Source: Nitrosomonadales bacterium (GTDB lineage Bacteria; Pseudomonadota; Gammaproteobacteria; Burkholderiales; Gallionellaceae). Taken from it: a stretch of DNA of 64,000 nucleotides. Location of the stretch: assembly GCA_016721605.1 (NCBI GenBank), contig JADKHS010000035.1:93640-157639 (forward strand). The letters run 5' to 3'. A model generated the notes under the pieces. It made no database searches. It was not told the DNA's origin and was given only the letters and a program-made list of their open reading frames with translations. This document shows positions 1 through 9,050 of this stretch, one piece after another; within the stretch, counting starts at the first letter, position 1, and each line of letters begins with the position of its first letter. Both the position numbers and the translations under genes were made by a program.

Positions 1-4
1 AAGT

Positions 5-232
5 TTACAGACCATCCCAATGCAGAATATCTGGCAACCATAAATTTATGATCAATAATTCTGCGTCAATTTCATCAAAGGTATATTGAACAAGATATAT
101 ATTGATCCAGTAAAAAATGAATGAATATAATTTGGTGGCATTTTCCAAACTTTGCAGACGCCAAACAGGAACACTGACCTCGATTAAAATAATTTCCAGC
201 TTACCAAACGGATATAATATTCCTATGTACAT
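5..232 (-). CDS. Hypothetical small protein, doubtful
   Basis: A 75-residue open frame in an AT-rich stretch upstream of hrcA and transcribed away from it. It is rich in Ile, Leu, Tyr and Trp, has no signal peptide or motif I recognise, and no clear ribosome binding site. It may be a genuine small protein, the tail of a decayed gene, or chance. No function is proposed. Confidence 0.2.
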   Translation of the reverse strand: MYIGILYPFGKLEIILIEVSVPVWRLQSLENATKLYSFIFYWINIYLVQYTFDEIDAELLIINLWLPDILHWDGL

Positions 233-339
233 TCACGGTCTAAACACTGTAATTAGATAGTGTTTGAGCAACATTGCCTGTCGACTAACCACGGACCTTT
301 ATTAAAAAACCACGCCACTACTTTTTCAGACCAGATCAA

Positions 340-1368
340 ATGTCTACCATTCTTAACAACCGCGCACAAATTTTGCTAAAAACATTAGTGGATCGCTATA
401 TTAATAACGGTCAGCCGGTGGGTTCGCGCGCGCTACTACAGTTTTCCGGTTTGGAAGTCAGCTCTGCCACTATCCGTAATGTAATGGCCGACCTCGAAGA
501 AATGGGGCTGGTGAGCAGTCCACATACTTCCGCTGGGCGCGTGCCGACGGCGCGGGGTTATCGTTTGTTTATTGACACATTGATGGTAGTGCAACCGCTG
601 GACAGCGCACGTGTGCAGCAACTCGAACACCAATTACAACCAGACAATCCTTCGCGCTTGCTGATGCAGGCGTCCAATTTGTTGTCAGAGCTCACCCATT
701 TTGCCGGTGTGGTCGCCACGCCAAAGCGCGCCGCCATCACAGTGAGCCATATCGAATTTTTACGCTTATCCAAAAAGAGAGTTCTGCTAATTATCGTAAT
801 GCCAAATAATGAGGTGGAAAACCGCGTATTGCTGACTCATAAGGATTACACCCAATCGCAGCTCACTGAAGCTGGAAATTTTTTAAGCCAGCACTATGCT
901 AACTGCTCATTCCAGGATATCCACCAACGCGTACAGTCCGAGTTACATCAATTGCAGCATGACCTGACATCTCTAATGAGCGCGGCGATGGCGGCAGGTG
1001 ATGCGGTAATAGCACGAAAAAATGAAGATTACGTGATCAGCGGCGAACGCAATCTTTTGTATGTAAACGATCTTTCATCAAACATGCAACAATTACGCGG
1101 ACTGTTCAGCGTGTTCGAACAGAAAACTGAGCTGCTTCAGTTGCTTGATGTAAGCCGCCACGCACCCGGCGTGCACATTTTTGTCGGTAACGAATCCGGT
1201 TTGCCCGGGTTGGATGAGTGCAGTGTAGTTAGTGCACCGTACACTTCTGACGGTCAGGTTGTTGGCACACTGGCGGTAGTCGGTCCTAAGCGCATGAATT
1301 ATGAAAAAGTCGTCCCGATCGTGGACATCACCTCCAAGCTGCTCAGCAATGCACTGTCGCAATATTAG
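340..1368 (+). CDS. hrcA: Heat-inducible transcription repressor HrcA
   Basis: A 342-residue protein of normal length for HrcA, the repressor that binds CIRCE operators upstream of groESL/dnaK-type operons and whose folding depends on GroEL. The N-terminal winged helix (about residues 1-75) contains the family signature around SSATIRNVMADLEEMGL, followed by SPHTSAGRVPTARGYRLF. The rest is the dimerisation / GAF-like part, including a VIARKNEDY-type segment, and the C-terminus ends in a conserved VDITSKLLS region. ATG start at 340. No CIRCE inverted repeat is visible upstream, so the gene does not look self-regulated here. hemH follows in the same direction after about 110 bp. Confidence 0.95.
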   Translation: MSTILNNRAQILLKTLVDRYINNGQPVGSRALLQFSGLEVSSATIRNVMADLEEMGLVSSPHTSAGRVPTARGYRLFIDTLMVVQPLDSARVQQLEHQLQPDNPSRLLMQASNLLSELTHFAGVVATPKRAAITVSHIEFLRLSKKRVLLIIVMPNNEVENRVLLTHKDYTQSQLTEAGNFLSQHYANCSFQDIHQRVQSELHQLQHDLTSLMSAAMAAGDAVIARKNEDYVISGERNLLYVNDLSSNMQQLRGLFSVFEQKTELLQLLDVSRHAPGVHIFVGNESGLPGLDECSVVSAPYTSDGQVVGTLAVVGPKRMNYEKVVPIVDITSKLLSNALSQY

Positions 1369-1477
1369 CAAAAACAAAATACCAACATTAAAGACATAGA
1401 GAAGTACAGTCCACAACTTTTCAATTGGTATTATGTTTGGCTTTTTCTCAGTAGCAAATTTTTTTGGATAAAACGTT

Positions 1478-2569
1478 ATGCCTTACCAAATTGAACCCAC
1501 TTACACCCACGGCATACCTGAAAAATGTGCTGTGTTATTGCTTAACCTTGGCACGCCAGATGCTCCCACCGCCCAAGCAGTTAAACCTTATCTGCGTGAA
1601 TTTTTGGGTGACCCGCGCGTGGTAGAAATTCCCAGGCTGGTCTGGTGGTTCATTCTGAACGGCATTATCCTGAACACCAGACCAAAAAAATCTGCCGCCA
1701 AATATGCCAGCATTTGGATGCCGGAAGGCTCACCCCTGAAAGTACATACCGAACGTCAGACGAGACTACTAGAAAACTATCTGGGGGAACGTACCCATGG
1801 CATGCCACTGGTGGTGGATTACGCCATGCGCTACGGCAACCCCTCAATTCCCAGCGTGCTGGACAAACTCAAGGCACAAAACTGTCAGCGCATCCTGCTT
1901 GTGCCGATGTATCCACAATATGCCGCCAGTGCAACCGGCACTGCATGGGATATAGTTTTTAACGAACTCACCAAACAGCGCAACATGCCCTCGTTACGCA
2001 CCATTAAGCACTTCCACGACAACCCCGGCTACATTGCGGCCACCGTACAAAACATCCGTGATTATTGGACACTACATGGCCGTCCGGATAAGCTCGTGAT
2101 GAGCTTTCACGGTTTACCGCGCTATACGCTGGACAAGGGAGATCCGTATCACTGCGAATGCCACAAAAGCGGACGCCTAATAGCTGAGGCGCTGCAACTT
2201 AATGTAGAACAATACACTGTTTGCTTCCAGTCGCGCTTCGGCCGCTCTGAGTGGATCAAACCTTACACCACTGCCATACTTAAAGAGTTGGGTACGAAAA
2301 AAACTAAACGTGTTGATGTGGTTTGTCCTGGCTTCGTAGCAGACTGCCTGGAAACACTGGAAGAGATTGCAATGGAAGGCAAGGAAGACTTCAAGCATGC
2401 GGGCGGAGGCGAGTATCACTACATCCCTTGCCTCAATGAACGACCAGGCTGGATACACGCCTTAACGGATTTGGTGTTGGATAACCTACACGGCTGGCTG
2501 GATAAACCGCAAGCTGCGCAACTGGAACAGAGCCGCTTAAGCGCTCTGGCAATGGGCGCTAAGCGTTAG
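1478..2569 (+). CDS. hemH: Ferrochelatase
   Basis: A 363-residue ferrochelatase, which inserts Fe2+ into protoporphyrin IX in the last step of protoheme synthesis. Visible family motifs are LLNLGTPDAP near the N-terminus, the VPMYPQYAASATGTAWD region, the catalytic SFHGLP (His), the CECHKSGRLIAEAL segment, SRFGRSEWIKP, and PGFVADCLETLEEI with the conserved acidic residues. Length fits proteobacterial HemH and the frame is intact. It lies downstream of hrcA and convergent with orn. An organism with this many cytochrome and siroheme-linked genes would need high heme output. Confidence 0.96.
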   Translation: MPYQIEPTYTHGIPEKCAVLLLNLGTPDAPTAQAVKPYLREFLGDPRVVEIPRLVWWFILNGIILNTRPKKSAAKYASIWMPEGSPLKVHTERQTRLLENYLGERTHGMPLVVDYAMRYGNPSIPSVLDKLKAQNCQRILLVPMYPQYAASATGTAWDIVFNELTKQRNMPSLRTIKHFHDNPGYIAATVQNIRDYWTLHGRPDKLVMSFHGLPRYTLDKGDPYHCECHKSGRLIAEALQLNVEQYTVCFQSRFGRSEWIKPYTTAILKELGTKKTKRVDVVCPGFVADCLETLEEIAMEGKEDFKHAGGGEYHYIPCLNERPGWIHALTDLVLDNLHGWLDKPQAAQLEQSRLSALAMGAKR

Positions 2570-2626
2570 CTTGAATAAAGTGCATGCGCCATATGAGCTA
2601 ACCCATACAGCGGGGCAAACAAGCCT

Positions 2627-3172
2627 TTATATCCGAATAAAATGCTCACGGTAATACTTCATCTCATTGATAGATTCATAAATATCAGCTAGCGCTTCAT
2701 GCTTACCATGTTTCTTTATTCCCTGAGCCACTTCAGGCTTCCAGCGTTTAGCAAGTTCTTTAAGGGTGCTTACATCCAAATTGCGGTAGTGGAAATAGCT
2801 TTCCAGTTGTGGCATCCAGCGTGCAAGAAAACGCCGATCCTGGCAGATGGAATTGCCGCACATCGGTGATGTGCGGGCGGGTACATATTCCTTGAGAAAC
2901 TCCAGCATCTGCACTTCTACTGCTGCGGCGTCCAATGTAGACGCTTTTACCTTGTCGATGAGGCCAGATTTGCCATGAGTGGCTTTATTCCAGCTATCCA
3001 TACCATCCAATATGGTATCTGCTTGATGCACCACCAAAACCGGTGCTTCAACAATAGTATTCAAATCGCTATCGGTAATAACCAGAGCAACTTCAATAAT
3101 GCAATCAGTTTCTGGAACTAGACCGGTCATTTCCATGTCTATCCAAATAAGGTAGTTTTGATTTTGTGCCAT
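2627..3172 (-). CDS. orn: Oligoribonuclease
   Basis: A 181-residue DEDDh 3'-5' exoribonuclease that degrades 2-5 nt RNAs, including linear pGpG from cyclic-di-GMP turnover. The first catalytic Asp/Glu pair is in WIDMEMTGL; further motifs are SICQDRRFLARWMPQLE and the C-terminal HEALADIYESINE with the catalytic His/Asp. Length and motif spacing are those of Orn. The gene is divergent from the M48 peptidase gene across a 166-bp gap that probably holds both promoters. Confidence 0.96.
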   Translation of the reverse strand: MAQNQNYLIWIDMEMTGLVPETDCIIEVALVITDSDLNTIVEAPVLVVHQADTILDGMDSWNKATHGKSGLIDKVKASTLDAAAVEVQMLEFLKEYVPARTSPMCGNSICQDRRFLARWMPQLESYFHYRNLDVSTLKELAKRWKPEVAQGIKKHGKHEALADIYESINEMKYYREHFIRI

Positions 3173-3338
3173 AATTCACTGAGTTTGTTCATTGACATTG
3201 TCGGACAGGTATTGTGCCATATCAACACCATAAGCCGATTATTTATAATCGGCAAAGCATAGCCGAAATACGCTATAAAATTTAAAATAAACAACTAATA
3301 TCAATTGCTTACAGTCTTTTTTATAAAAACCAGACTAA

Positions 3339-4592
3339 ATGAATCCATTCCAATTTTCCGCGTTATTTATTAGCGCACTGATTTTAACTACGATCGCCCA
3401 AATGTGGCTGGCACGACGTCATCTTGCACACATTCAGGCGCATCGCGCGGAAGTTCCATCGAATTTTCGCGAGCAGATTGACCTCTCGGCACACCAAAAA
3501 GCGGCAGACTACACAAGCGCCAAAACGCGATTGACTATGCTGAGTACGCCATTCAATGCTCTGCTGCTATTCGTATTCACCCTCGGTGGCGGGGTGCAGT
3601 GGATCGCAGATTTGTGGTTAGCCACTTTTACCAATTCACTCATACAAGGCTTGGCGGTCATCCTAACGGTACTGCTACTTTCATCCCTGTTGGAAATGCC
3701 ATTCAGCCTATACCGCACATTCGTCATTGAGGCACGCTACGGCTTCAATAAAATGACACTGGTCATGTATCTGGCCGATGCCGCAAAGGGCTTATTACTT
3801 GGTGCCATATTCGGCCTGCCATTATTATTTGGAGTGTTGTGGCTGATGGAACGCATGGGCGCAAATTGGTGGCTGTATGTGTGGGGCGTATGGGTAACGT
3901 TCAATTTGCTGTTACTCTTCATCTATCCCTCTTTCATTGCACCGCTCTTCAACAAGTTCAGCCCACTGCAAGATGAGACGCTCAAAACGCGTATCAAAGC
4001 ACTATTACAAAAATGCGGATGCACCGCACAGGGGCTATTCGTAATGGATGGCTCCAAGCGTACCTCACACGGAAATGCCTACTTCACGGGCTTCGGAAAA
4101 ACCTAACGGCTTGTGTTTTTCGACACCCTGCTGGAACGCCTCGCGCCCATAGAAATTGAGGCAGTACTAGCGCATGAGCTGGGACATTTCAAACGTCACC
4201 ATGTGCTGAAGCGTATCGTTTTCACCTTTGCCTTGAGCCTAGGTTTTTTATGGCTGCTAGCACAATTGATGGAGGCAAACTGGTTCTATAACGGACTTGG
4301 CGTTACCACTCCATCGACCGCACTGGCACTATTACTGTTCTTTATGATATTGCCGGTGTTCAGCTTTTTACTGCATCCACTTATGAGCTATTACTCACGC
4401 AAACATGAATTTGAAGCGGATGCCTATGCCGCGCAACAAACCAATGCGCATGATTTGGCCAGCGCCCTGGTAAAGATGTACCAAGACAATGCGGCAACAC
4501 TTACGCCAGATCCGTTGTATTCTACGTTTTACGACTCACATCCGCCCGCTCTGATGCGTATTGCCCGATTACAAACTTTACAAGGAGCCTAG
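3339..4592 (+). pseudogene. Ste24/CAAX-type M48 peptidase with in-frame stop
   Basis: Two parts in one frame read as a single membrane metalloprotease of the Ste24/HtpX type (peptidase family M48). The first 256 codons give the N-terminal membrane segments and end in the conserved YFTGFGKT. Codon 4104-4106 is TAA where family members have Lys or Arg, and the same frame continues at once with RLVFFDTLLERL. The second part has the zinc-binding HELGH at about 4175-4190 and the downstream Glu ligand in KHEFEADAYA. One base change (AAA or AAG to TAA) explains the break. Either a recent nonsense mutation or a base-call error; nothing else in the gene looks decayed. It lies upstream of a cytochrome c gene. 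Confidence 0.85.
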
Positions 4593-4594
4593 CC

Positions 4595-4900
4595 ATGAAG
4601 AAATTTTTTGCTCTATTTTTATTACTGTGCGGTACAGCACAAGCCGAGCCCTTTGCCGATGGCCAACCTGAAGCCGGTAAAAAATTGTTCGACAAATACC
4701 AGTGTAACCGTTGCCATAGCGGCAAGATGGGCGGTGACGGCAATACCATCTTCACGCGCCCCGACCGCAAGGTGAAGGATCCGCAGCAGCTAGCGGCACA
4801 AATTTTAGTATGCGCCCGTAATGCGCGCGCAAATTTGTCCACACAGGAAAAACTAGACCTCGCAGCTTATCTCAACAAAAATTTCTATAAATTCAAATGA
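4595..4900 (+). CDS. Small periplasmic c-type cytochrome
   Basis: A 101-residue secreted protein with a cleavable signal peptide (MKKFFALFLLLCGTAQA) and one heme-c attachment site, CNRCH, at about residue 38. A Met-Gly-Gly segment shortly after the site could supply the axial Met, though I cannot assign the sixth ligand with confidence. It starts 3 bp after the M48 gene stop, and its own TGA overlaps the ATG of phhB (ATGA), so the genes appear co-transcribed. Role: periplasmic electron carrier, partner unknown. Confidence 0.85.
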   Translation: MKKFFALFLLLCGTAQAEPFADGQPEAGKKLFDKYQCNRCHSGKMGGDGNTIFTRPDRKVKDPQQLAAQILVCARNARANLSTQEKLDLAAYLNKNFYKFK

Positions 4901-5244
4901 GCGTTGTGACAACTTCCTGTGATTTGGCAAACAAAAAATGTGAACCTTGCGAAGGCGGTATACAACCGTTACCTCAGGATAAAGTTAACATTCTGATAAA
5001 GCAGCTGGATGGCTGGGTACAGCGCGATCACACCATCGGCAAGGTTTTCGACTTCAAGAACTATTATCAGACTATGGCCTTCGTAAATGCAGTGGCATGG
5101 CTTTCTCACCGCGAAGATCATCATCCCGATCTGAACGTAAGCTACAACAAGTGCCATGTAGAATATTCCACACATGCCATTAATGGCCTGTCGGAGAATG
5201 ACTTCATTTGCGCCGCCAAGGTAGACGCCTTGCTAAAAGTTTGA
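4897..5244 (+). CDS. phhB: Pterin-4a-carbinolamine dehydratase
   Basis: A 115-residue protein of the PCD/DCoH family. The active-site region AWLSHREDHHPDLNVSYNK contains the conserved His-His-Pro and the Val-Tyr-Asn-Lys feature. Known activity is dehydration of 4a-hydroxytetrahydropterin; in bacteria without phenylalanine hydroxylase nearby the protein is often associated with molybdopterin or folate-related metabolism. Start ATG 4897 overlaps the cytochrome stop, and its TGA overlaps the preferred TTG start of rsgA, so the three genes are tightly coupled. Confidence 0.93.
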   Translation: MSVVTTSCDLANKKCEPCEGGIQPLPQDKVNILIKQLDGWVQRDHTIGKVFDFKNYYQTMAFVNAVAWLSHREDHHPDLNVSYNKCHVEYSTHAINGLSENDFICAAKVDALLKV

Positions 5245-6077
5245 ATTCACCAATCCAAGGGCAGGTGGTCGCTGCCTTCAGCCGTCAATATATGGTTGAA
5301 CTGTGTGATGGAGAGCTACTGCCATGTCTGACACACGGGAAAAAAAGCGAAGTTGCGTGTGGTGACGTTGTAGAAATTCAGCGCATAAGTGACGCGCAAG
5401 GGGTGATAGAACGTACCCTGCCGCGCCAGACCTTACTGTATCGTTCTGATGCCTACCGCCAGAAACTTATTGCCGCCAACATTACACAAATTATTGTGGT
5501 CGTGGCAAGCAAACCTTCATTCAGCGACGAACTACTGGCGCGCTGCCTCATCGCCGCACACGATCAGCAACTTACAACTCTCATCGTGCTGAATAAATGC
5601 GATTTACTGGAAGCAGCAATAATTGCGCGTGCCCAACTGGAACCCTACCGCGCCATTGGTTACCGTGTGCTGGAACTGTGTGCCAAAGAGAATTCCACCC
5701 CTCTGCGCCCCTTTCTACAAGGCCACACCAGCATATTGGTGGGGCAATCCGGCATGGGTAAATCTACTCTCATCAATGCATTGCTGCCGGATGCGCAAGC
5801 ACCCACACGCGAAATTTCCACTGCACTGAATTCAGGGAAACACACCACCACCCACGCACGTCTCTATCACTTAGACACGGAAAGCCATTTGATAGACTGC
5901 CCCGGCGTGCAAGCATTCGGGCTACACCACCTGGATTTTGGTGCCATCGAAGCGGGCTTTGTAGAATTCGCAGCCTATCATGGCCAATGTCGCTTCCATA
6001 ACTGTCATCACACGCACGAGCCGGGCTGCGCACTGAAAAAACAGAGCAAGAAGGAAAGATCGATGCACGGAGACTAA
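5241..6077 (+). CDS. rsgA: Ribosome small-subunit GTPase RsgA
   Basis: Circularly permuted GTPase that acts in late 30S maturation. In order: an OB-fold N-terminus, the G4 box NKCDLL, the P-loop GQSGMGKST, the G3 box DCPG, and a C-terminal zinc knuckle with Cys-x4-His-x-Cys and a downstream Cys in EPGCAL. The frame is open from TTG 5208, but TTG 5241 overlaps the phhB stop codon (TTGA) and gives the usual N-terminus SPIQGQVVAAF, so I prefer 5241. The frame is intact. Confidence 0.93.
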   Translation: MNSPIQGQVVAAFSRQYMVELCDGELLPCLTHGKKSEVACGDVVEIQRISDAQGVIERTLPRQTLLYRSDAYRQKLIAANITQIIVVVASKPSFSDELLARCLIAAHDQQLTTLIVLNKCDLLEAAIIARAQLEPYRAIGYRVLELCAKENSTPLRPFLQGHTSILVGQSGMGKSTLINALLPDAQAPTREISTALNSGKHTTTHARLYHLDTESHLIDCPGVQAFGLHHLDFGAIEAGFVEFAAYHGQCRFHNCHHTHEPGCALKKQSKKERSMHGD

Positions 6078-6187
6078 AGCTGTTTCAGGAGATTAGCCAG
6101 AGTAAGTGCTGACTTGCCTCCTTGAAAAGGAAATAATTGATTGGCTTACAATAGCTCATCAAACAAGGAACCAATATTACGGATATC

Positions 6188-7125
6188 TCAGATCCTAACT
6201 AATGTTGCCAATCCTAACAATAACAACAACACCATCCAAAACACCAGCGCGCGCCACACCAATCCTATCGCACTTTGCATGAAGTCCACATCAGCCTCAT
6301 CCCCTATCCCCAGTTCGGGACGATCCAACGGCAAACCACCCTGCGAAATCGGCAATCCAAGCCGTACACCAATCGCTCCCGCACCGCTTGCCAGCACAAT
6401 GCCTGCCTCTGGATCAGGCCAGTTTTGTGCCTGTGTACGCCAGCAATACACTGTATCTTCAAAGTCGCCGACAATAGCAAAGATCGTGGCGGTAAGGCGC
6501 AACGGTAGCCATTCTATCCAATGGTAAGCTTGTCGTGAGAACACCCCGAATTCGCTAAGTTCGACATCCTTCTGATTATCCCAACGCGTATAAATAAATT
6601 GCGACATACGATACAGTATTGCGCCGACTGGCCCAGCCCCAGCAGCATTGTAATCACAAACCATACGATTACACCGAACACACGACGGTGCGAGGCCAGC
6701 AACCCTTCTTCGATAGTGACGCGCGCAACTTCCTCATAATTCAGGTCCTGACGCTGACATTCCCGCCATGTAGAAAGAATACTGCGCGCTTTATCCAAAT
6801 CGTTGTCACGTAGCGCTTGGTGAATGTCGGTGTAGTAATGACTGAACTGGCGGAAGCCCATGGTGAGGTACAGCACCAGCACACTGAATGCCCAGGCAAA
6901 CGCCGGATGGATAAGGAATGACAACCAATACAGTGCAGCTGTCCCGCATAACGGTAATAACACCGCCAGTAGCCAAGCAATCTTGCCATGTTTATGCTCA
7001 CCGGTGTCTAAGTGGCGCTGAAAAAAATTGACGTAGCGTGTCAGCCAAACAAACAAATATTTGCGCGAAGCAAGCGGATGTAATTGTTCCAGCAATAGGG
7101 CGGCAATTAGTGAAAACAGGCTCAT
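6188..7125 (-). pseudogene. CobD/CbiB-family membrane protein, frameshifted
   Basis: Two overlapping frames on the minus strand join into one protein of about 312 residues resembling the CobD/CbiB (AmpE-like) membrane family common in betaproteobacteria. The N-terminal part starts MSLFSLIAALLLEQLHPL and runs to VIVWFVITMLLGLG. The C-terminal frame resumes at PVGAILYRMSQFIYTRW and ends in a hydrophobic segment. The joint is at about 6629-6636, where a CCC read as CC would explain a one-base loss. Adenosylcobinamide-phosphate synthase activity is not certain, since many betaproteobacterial members have no cobalamin context, as here. rsgA converges on it. Confidence 0.7.
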
Positions 7126-7394
7126 GTCATCTCAGGGTGAGTAGGCTAAATTAGCCCGCAAGATACCACACGCACACATAATTATGCGACACACCATTCA
7201 TCCTATTTCTTTCAGCTGAACTTGTAAAAACGGCTGCGAACCCAATACTGGAGCAGATTAACGGCGGATGCGGAGAGTTACCTAATGGGTGAGTGAATTT
7301 GAGCAAAAAGCGAGGCTACAAACCGTTGATTCGGCGTTACAGGTACAAGCCCAGGAACGGGTAGTGGAAGACATTCGCTTGGTGACACCAGGCG

Positions 7395-7578
7395 GGTGAT
7401 TTCAAGGTTCGTTGAGACGGGAACGGAGATCCGACCGCACTGGGGCAGTTGACGCTCTTTGCCGAATTTCTCAAAATCATTGGGTTATTCGCCCGCTAGA
7501 TGGAAGGCTGCCCGATGTTGTACACCAGCCCCAACGCACCCGCAAAAGTCGACGTCCCCGGCACCTGACTCCCGATTC
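7395..7578 (+). pseudogene. Possible transposase N-terminal remnant
   Basis: One plus-strand frame gives a coherent peptide (QLTLFAEFLKIIGLFAR, stop, MEGCPMLYTSPNAPAKVDV, then PGT, stop, LPILDGQRR) resembling from memory the N-terminus of a family of IS transposases in which these phrases are followed by a RYAH segment. It is broken by three stops, two TGA and one TAG, each at a position where Trp (TGG) would be natural, so G-to-A changes explain all of them. The match then disappears. Read as a decayed insertion-sequence fragment; family not assigned. Confidence 0.35.
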
Positions 7579-7613
7579 TCGATGGGCAGCGACGAGAGCC
7601 TGCGCCGCGCCGA

Positions 7614-7625
7614 GGGGGGGGGGGG
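7614..7625. repeat. G12 homopolymer
   Basis: Twelve consecutive G residues, the longest homopolymer noticed in the window, in the gene-poor patch just after the transposase-like remnant. Such tracts can be slippage-prone phase-variable sites or assembly artefacts. No intact gene is positioned to be switched by it. Confidence 0.8.
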
Positions 7626-7694
7626 AAGTGGCATGAACAGTCGTTCGACTCCGCCTGGGCCCAAAAACACGCTGCTAGAGCAAATGCTCCGCAT

Positions 7695-8980
7695 TTAAGC
7701 GGGCGCGCACATCGCAACGCCCTCGTCTGCCCAACCGAGCGCCACCACTTCGGCGATGTCTTGCTGGTTCGTTGAGTACCGATGATTTGAATCCCACGCA
7801 TTTTTCGCCCCGTTGTCAGCAAAAGCGCGGTTGTAAGCCCGATACACCGGAACACTCGCTTGCGGGCATGAAAATGAACCGTCAGCGTTTTTCCGTGGCA
7901 CATTCATCGGGAACGAATAACCTTCGAAATTCCACTGTTGCTCAGTCGTTGGTCGCGGCGTTTTTTGCAAATTTTTTAACGCCGCGCAATCGGCATCGCC
8001 CACCGTGAAAAAGTGTGAGTTTGGCCCGGGCGAGACGCTGCCATAGAAGCGACAGGTACGCACGAAACCGCCTGCGTTGAACGACTTACCCGTGCGAACA
8101 AAGTGACCCGCACCGCCGGAATCAAGAAATGCCGCTTCCGCCGGATCGCTTGTGTAGAAAAAATTACCGCCTGGTGATTTGGGAAATCTTGTATGTTGCG
8201 GAATTCGATCACCGTACCCGCACGTTTTGGAGCGGGAAGGTCGCGCAACTTGATCACATCAAAGTAGCCTGTTACGCCTAGCTCATAGCCAATCCCTAAA
8301 CCAGCGCTGAGTCCGTTGAGTCCAGAGACGACAAACTCTTCAAACTCAAACCCCGTAACGGTAGTAGCTCGCTGCACACCTTCAGAGATTGTGTAGCAAG
8401 GAACCATTGGGGGTGGACTCCAGCCTAAAAGAGGCGGCACAATGGATAGGGATACGTTACAACTCGGCACGCCCGGAGCACTTATAGTCCCTTTTTCCGA
8501 AAGGATGTTGGGGAGAAAGGGGCCAGACGGATAATACTCAGAGATTACAGTAGTTACAGTGTCACTGTGAAAACCTTTAAAACTTGAAAACAAGTTTTCA
8601 AAGTGGACACGCGGCTCGATTCCACTGCTACTGCGCAGGTCGAATCCAAAAGCAGATAGTACAAAATCAGATAGTAGAGGAGAAGGCGGTGGCAAAATAT
8701 TCACAAACCGAACACTAGACCGCTTCGGAAAATCACCTTGTGCGGTCGGCGGCAGATTTTCTGTTTGCGTAAAAAGCCGCGTATAAGTATCGGGGTAAAA
8801 GTCCAGTGGAGGGGGTATAACAAACTCCAAAAAAAGCCCCTCGCGTGGAACGACTGAAAACGGGCCAGGTTCAACGACACTTGCAGCCCATGAAGGCAAA
8901 AATGGCACTAACCAGAGTAACGCAAAAGCCGCTACTAAGAGCCAGTTTTTATGCGCCATTGATCGGCTGAATGCAATCAT
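7695..8980 (-). CDS. Secreted protein with DUF5648-like C-terminus, frameshifted
   Basis: Read as one gene of about 428 residues. Residues about 8-33 form a signal peptide (AHKNWLLVAAFALLWLVPFL then WAA). The middle about 230 residues are Pro/Gly/Ser-rich and unrecognised. The frame then breaks at about 8180-8185, where AAA should be AAAA, and resumes as KSPGGNFFYTSDPAEAAFLD. The C-terminal about 150 residues carry repeated aromatic phrases (CRFYGSVSPGPNSHFFT, VPVYRAYN, DSNHRY, WADEGVAMCAP) typical of the DUF5648-type repeat found in secreted betaproteobacterial proteins. Role unknown; probably extracytoplasmic. Confidence 0.65.
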
Positions 8981-9050
8981 GGAAGCTGTACACGCTGTGG
9001 ATTTGATCCTGCAACGATCGAGTATTCGATTAACAGTCTCGTGCGCGAGC

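Larger units (their letters stand above)
7126..7694. other. Gene-poor, decayed stretch
   Basis: About 570 bp without an intact gene between the CobD-family gene and the DUF5648-like gene. The middle holds a possible transposase remnant on the plus strand (listed separately), followed by a 12-G run. GC content and codon-like structure differ from both neighbours. No tRNA or convincing terminator was seen. Confidence 0.6.

Noticed and set aside
232..339. CIRCE operator upstream of hrcA
   Set aside because: No TTAGCACTC-N9-GAGTGCTAA-like repeat is present.
7496..7903. Several plus- and minus-strand frames in the 7.4-8.0 kb region
   Set aside because: They are antisense or shifted readings of the transposase-like remnant and of the DUF5648-like gene; no signal or motif.
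7976..8200. Last about 70 residues of the continuous frame that starts at 8980
   Set aside because: The C-terminus is basic and featureless, while the neighbouring frame gives a coherent DUF5648-like domain; a one-base correction near 8183 explains both.
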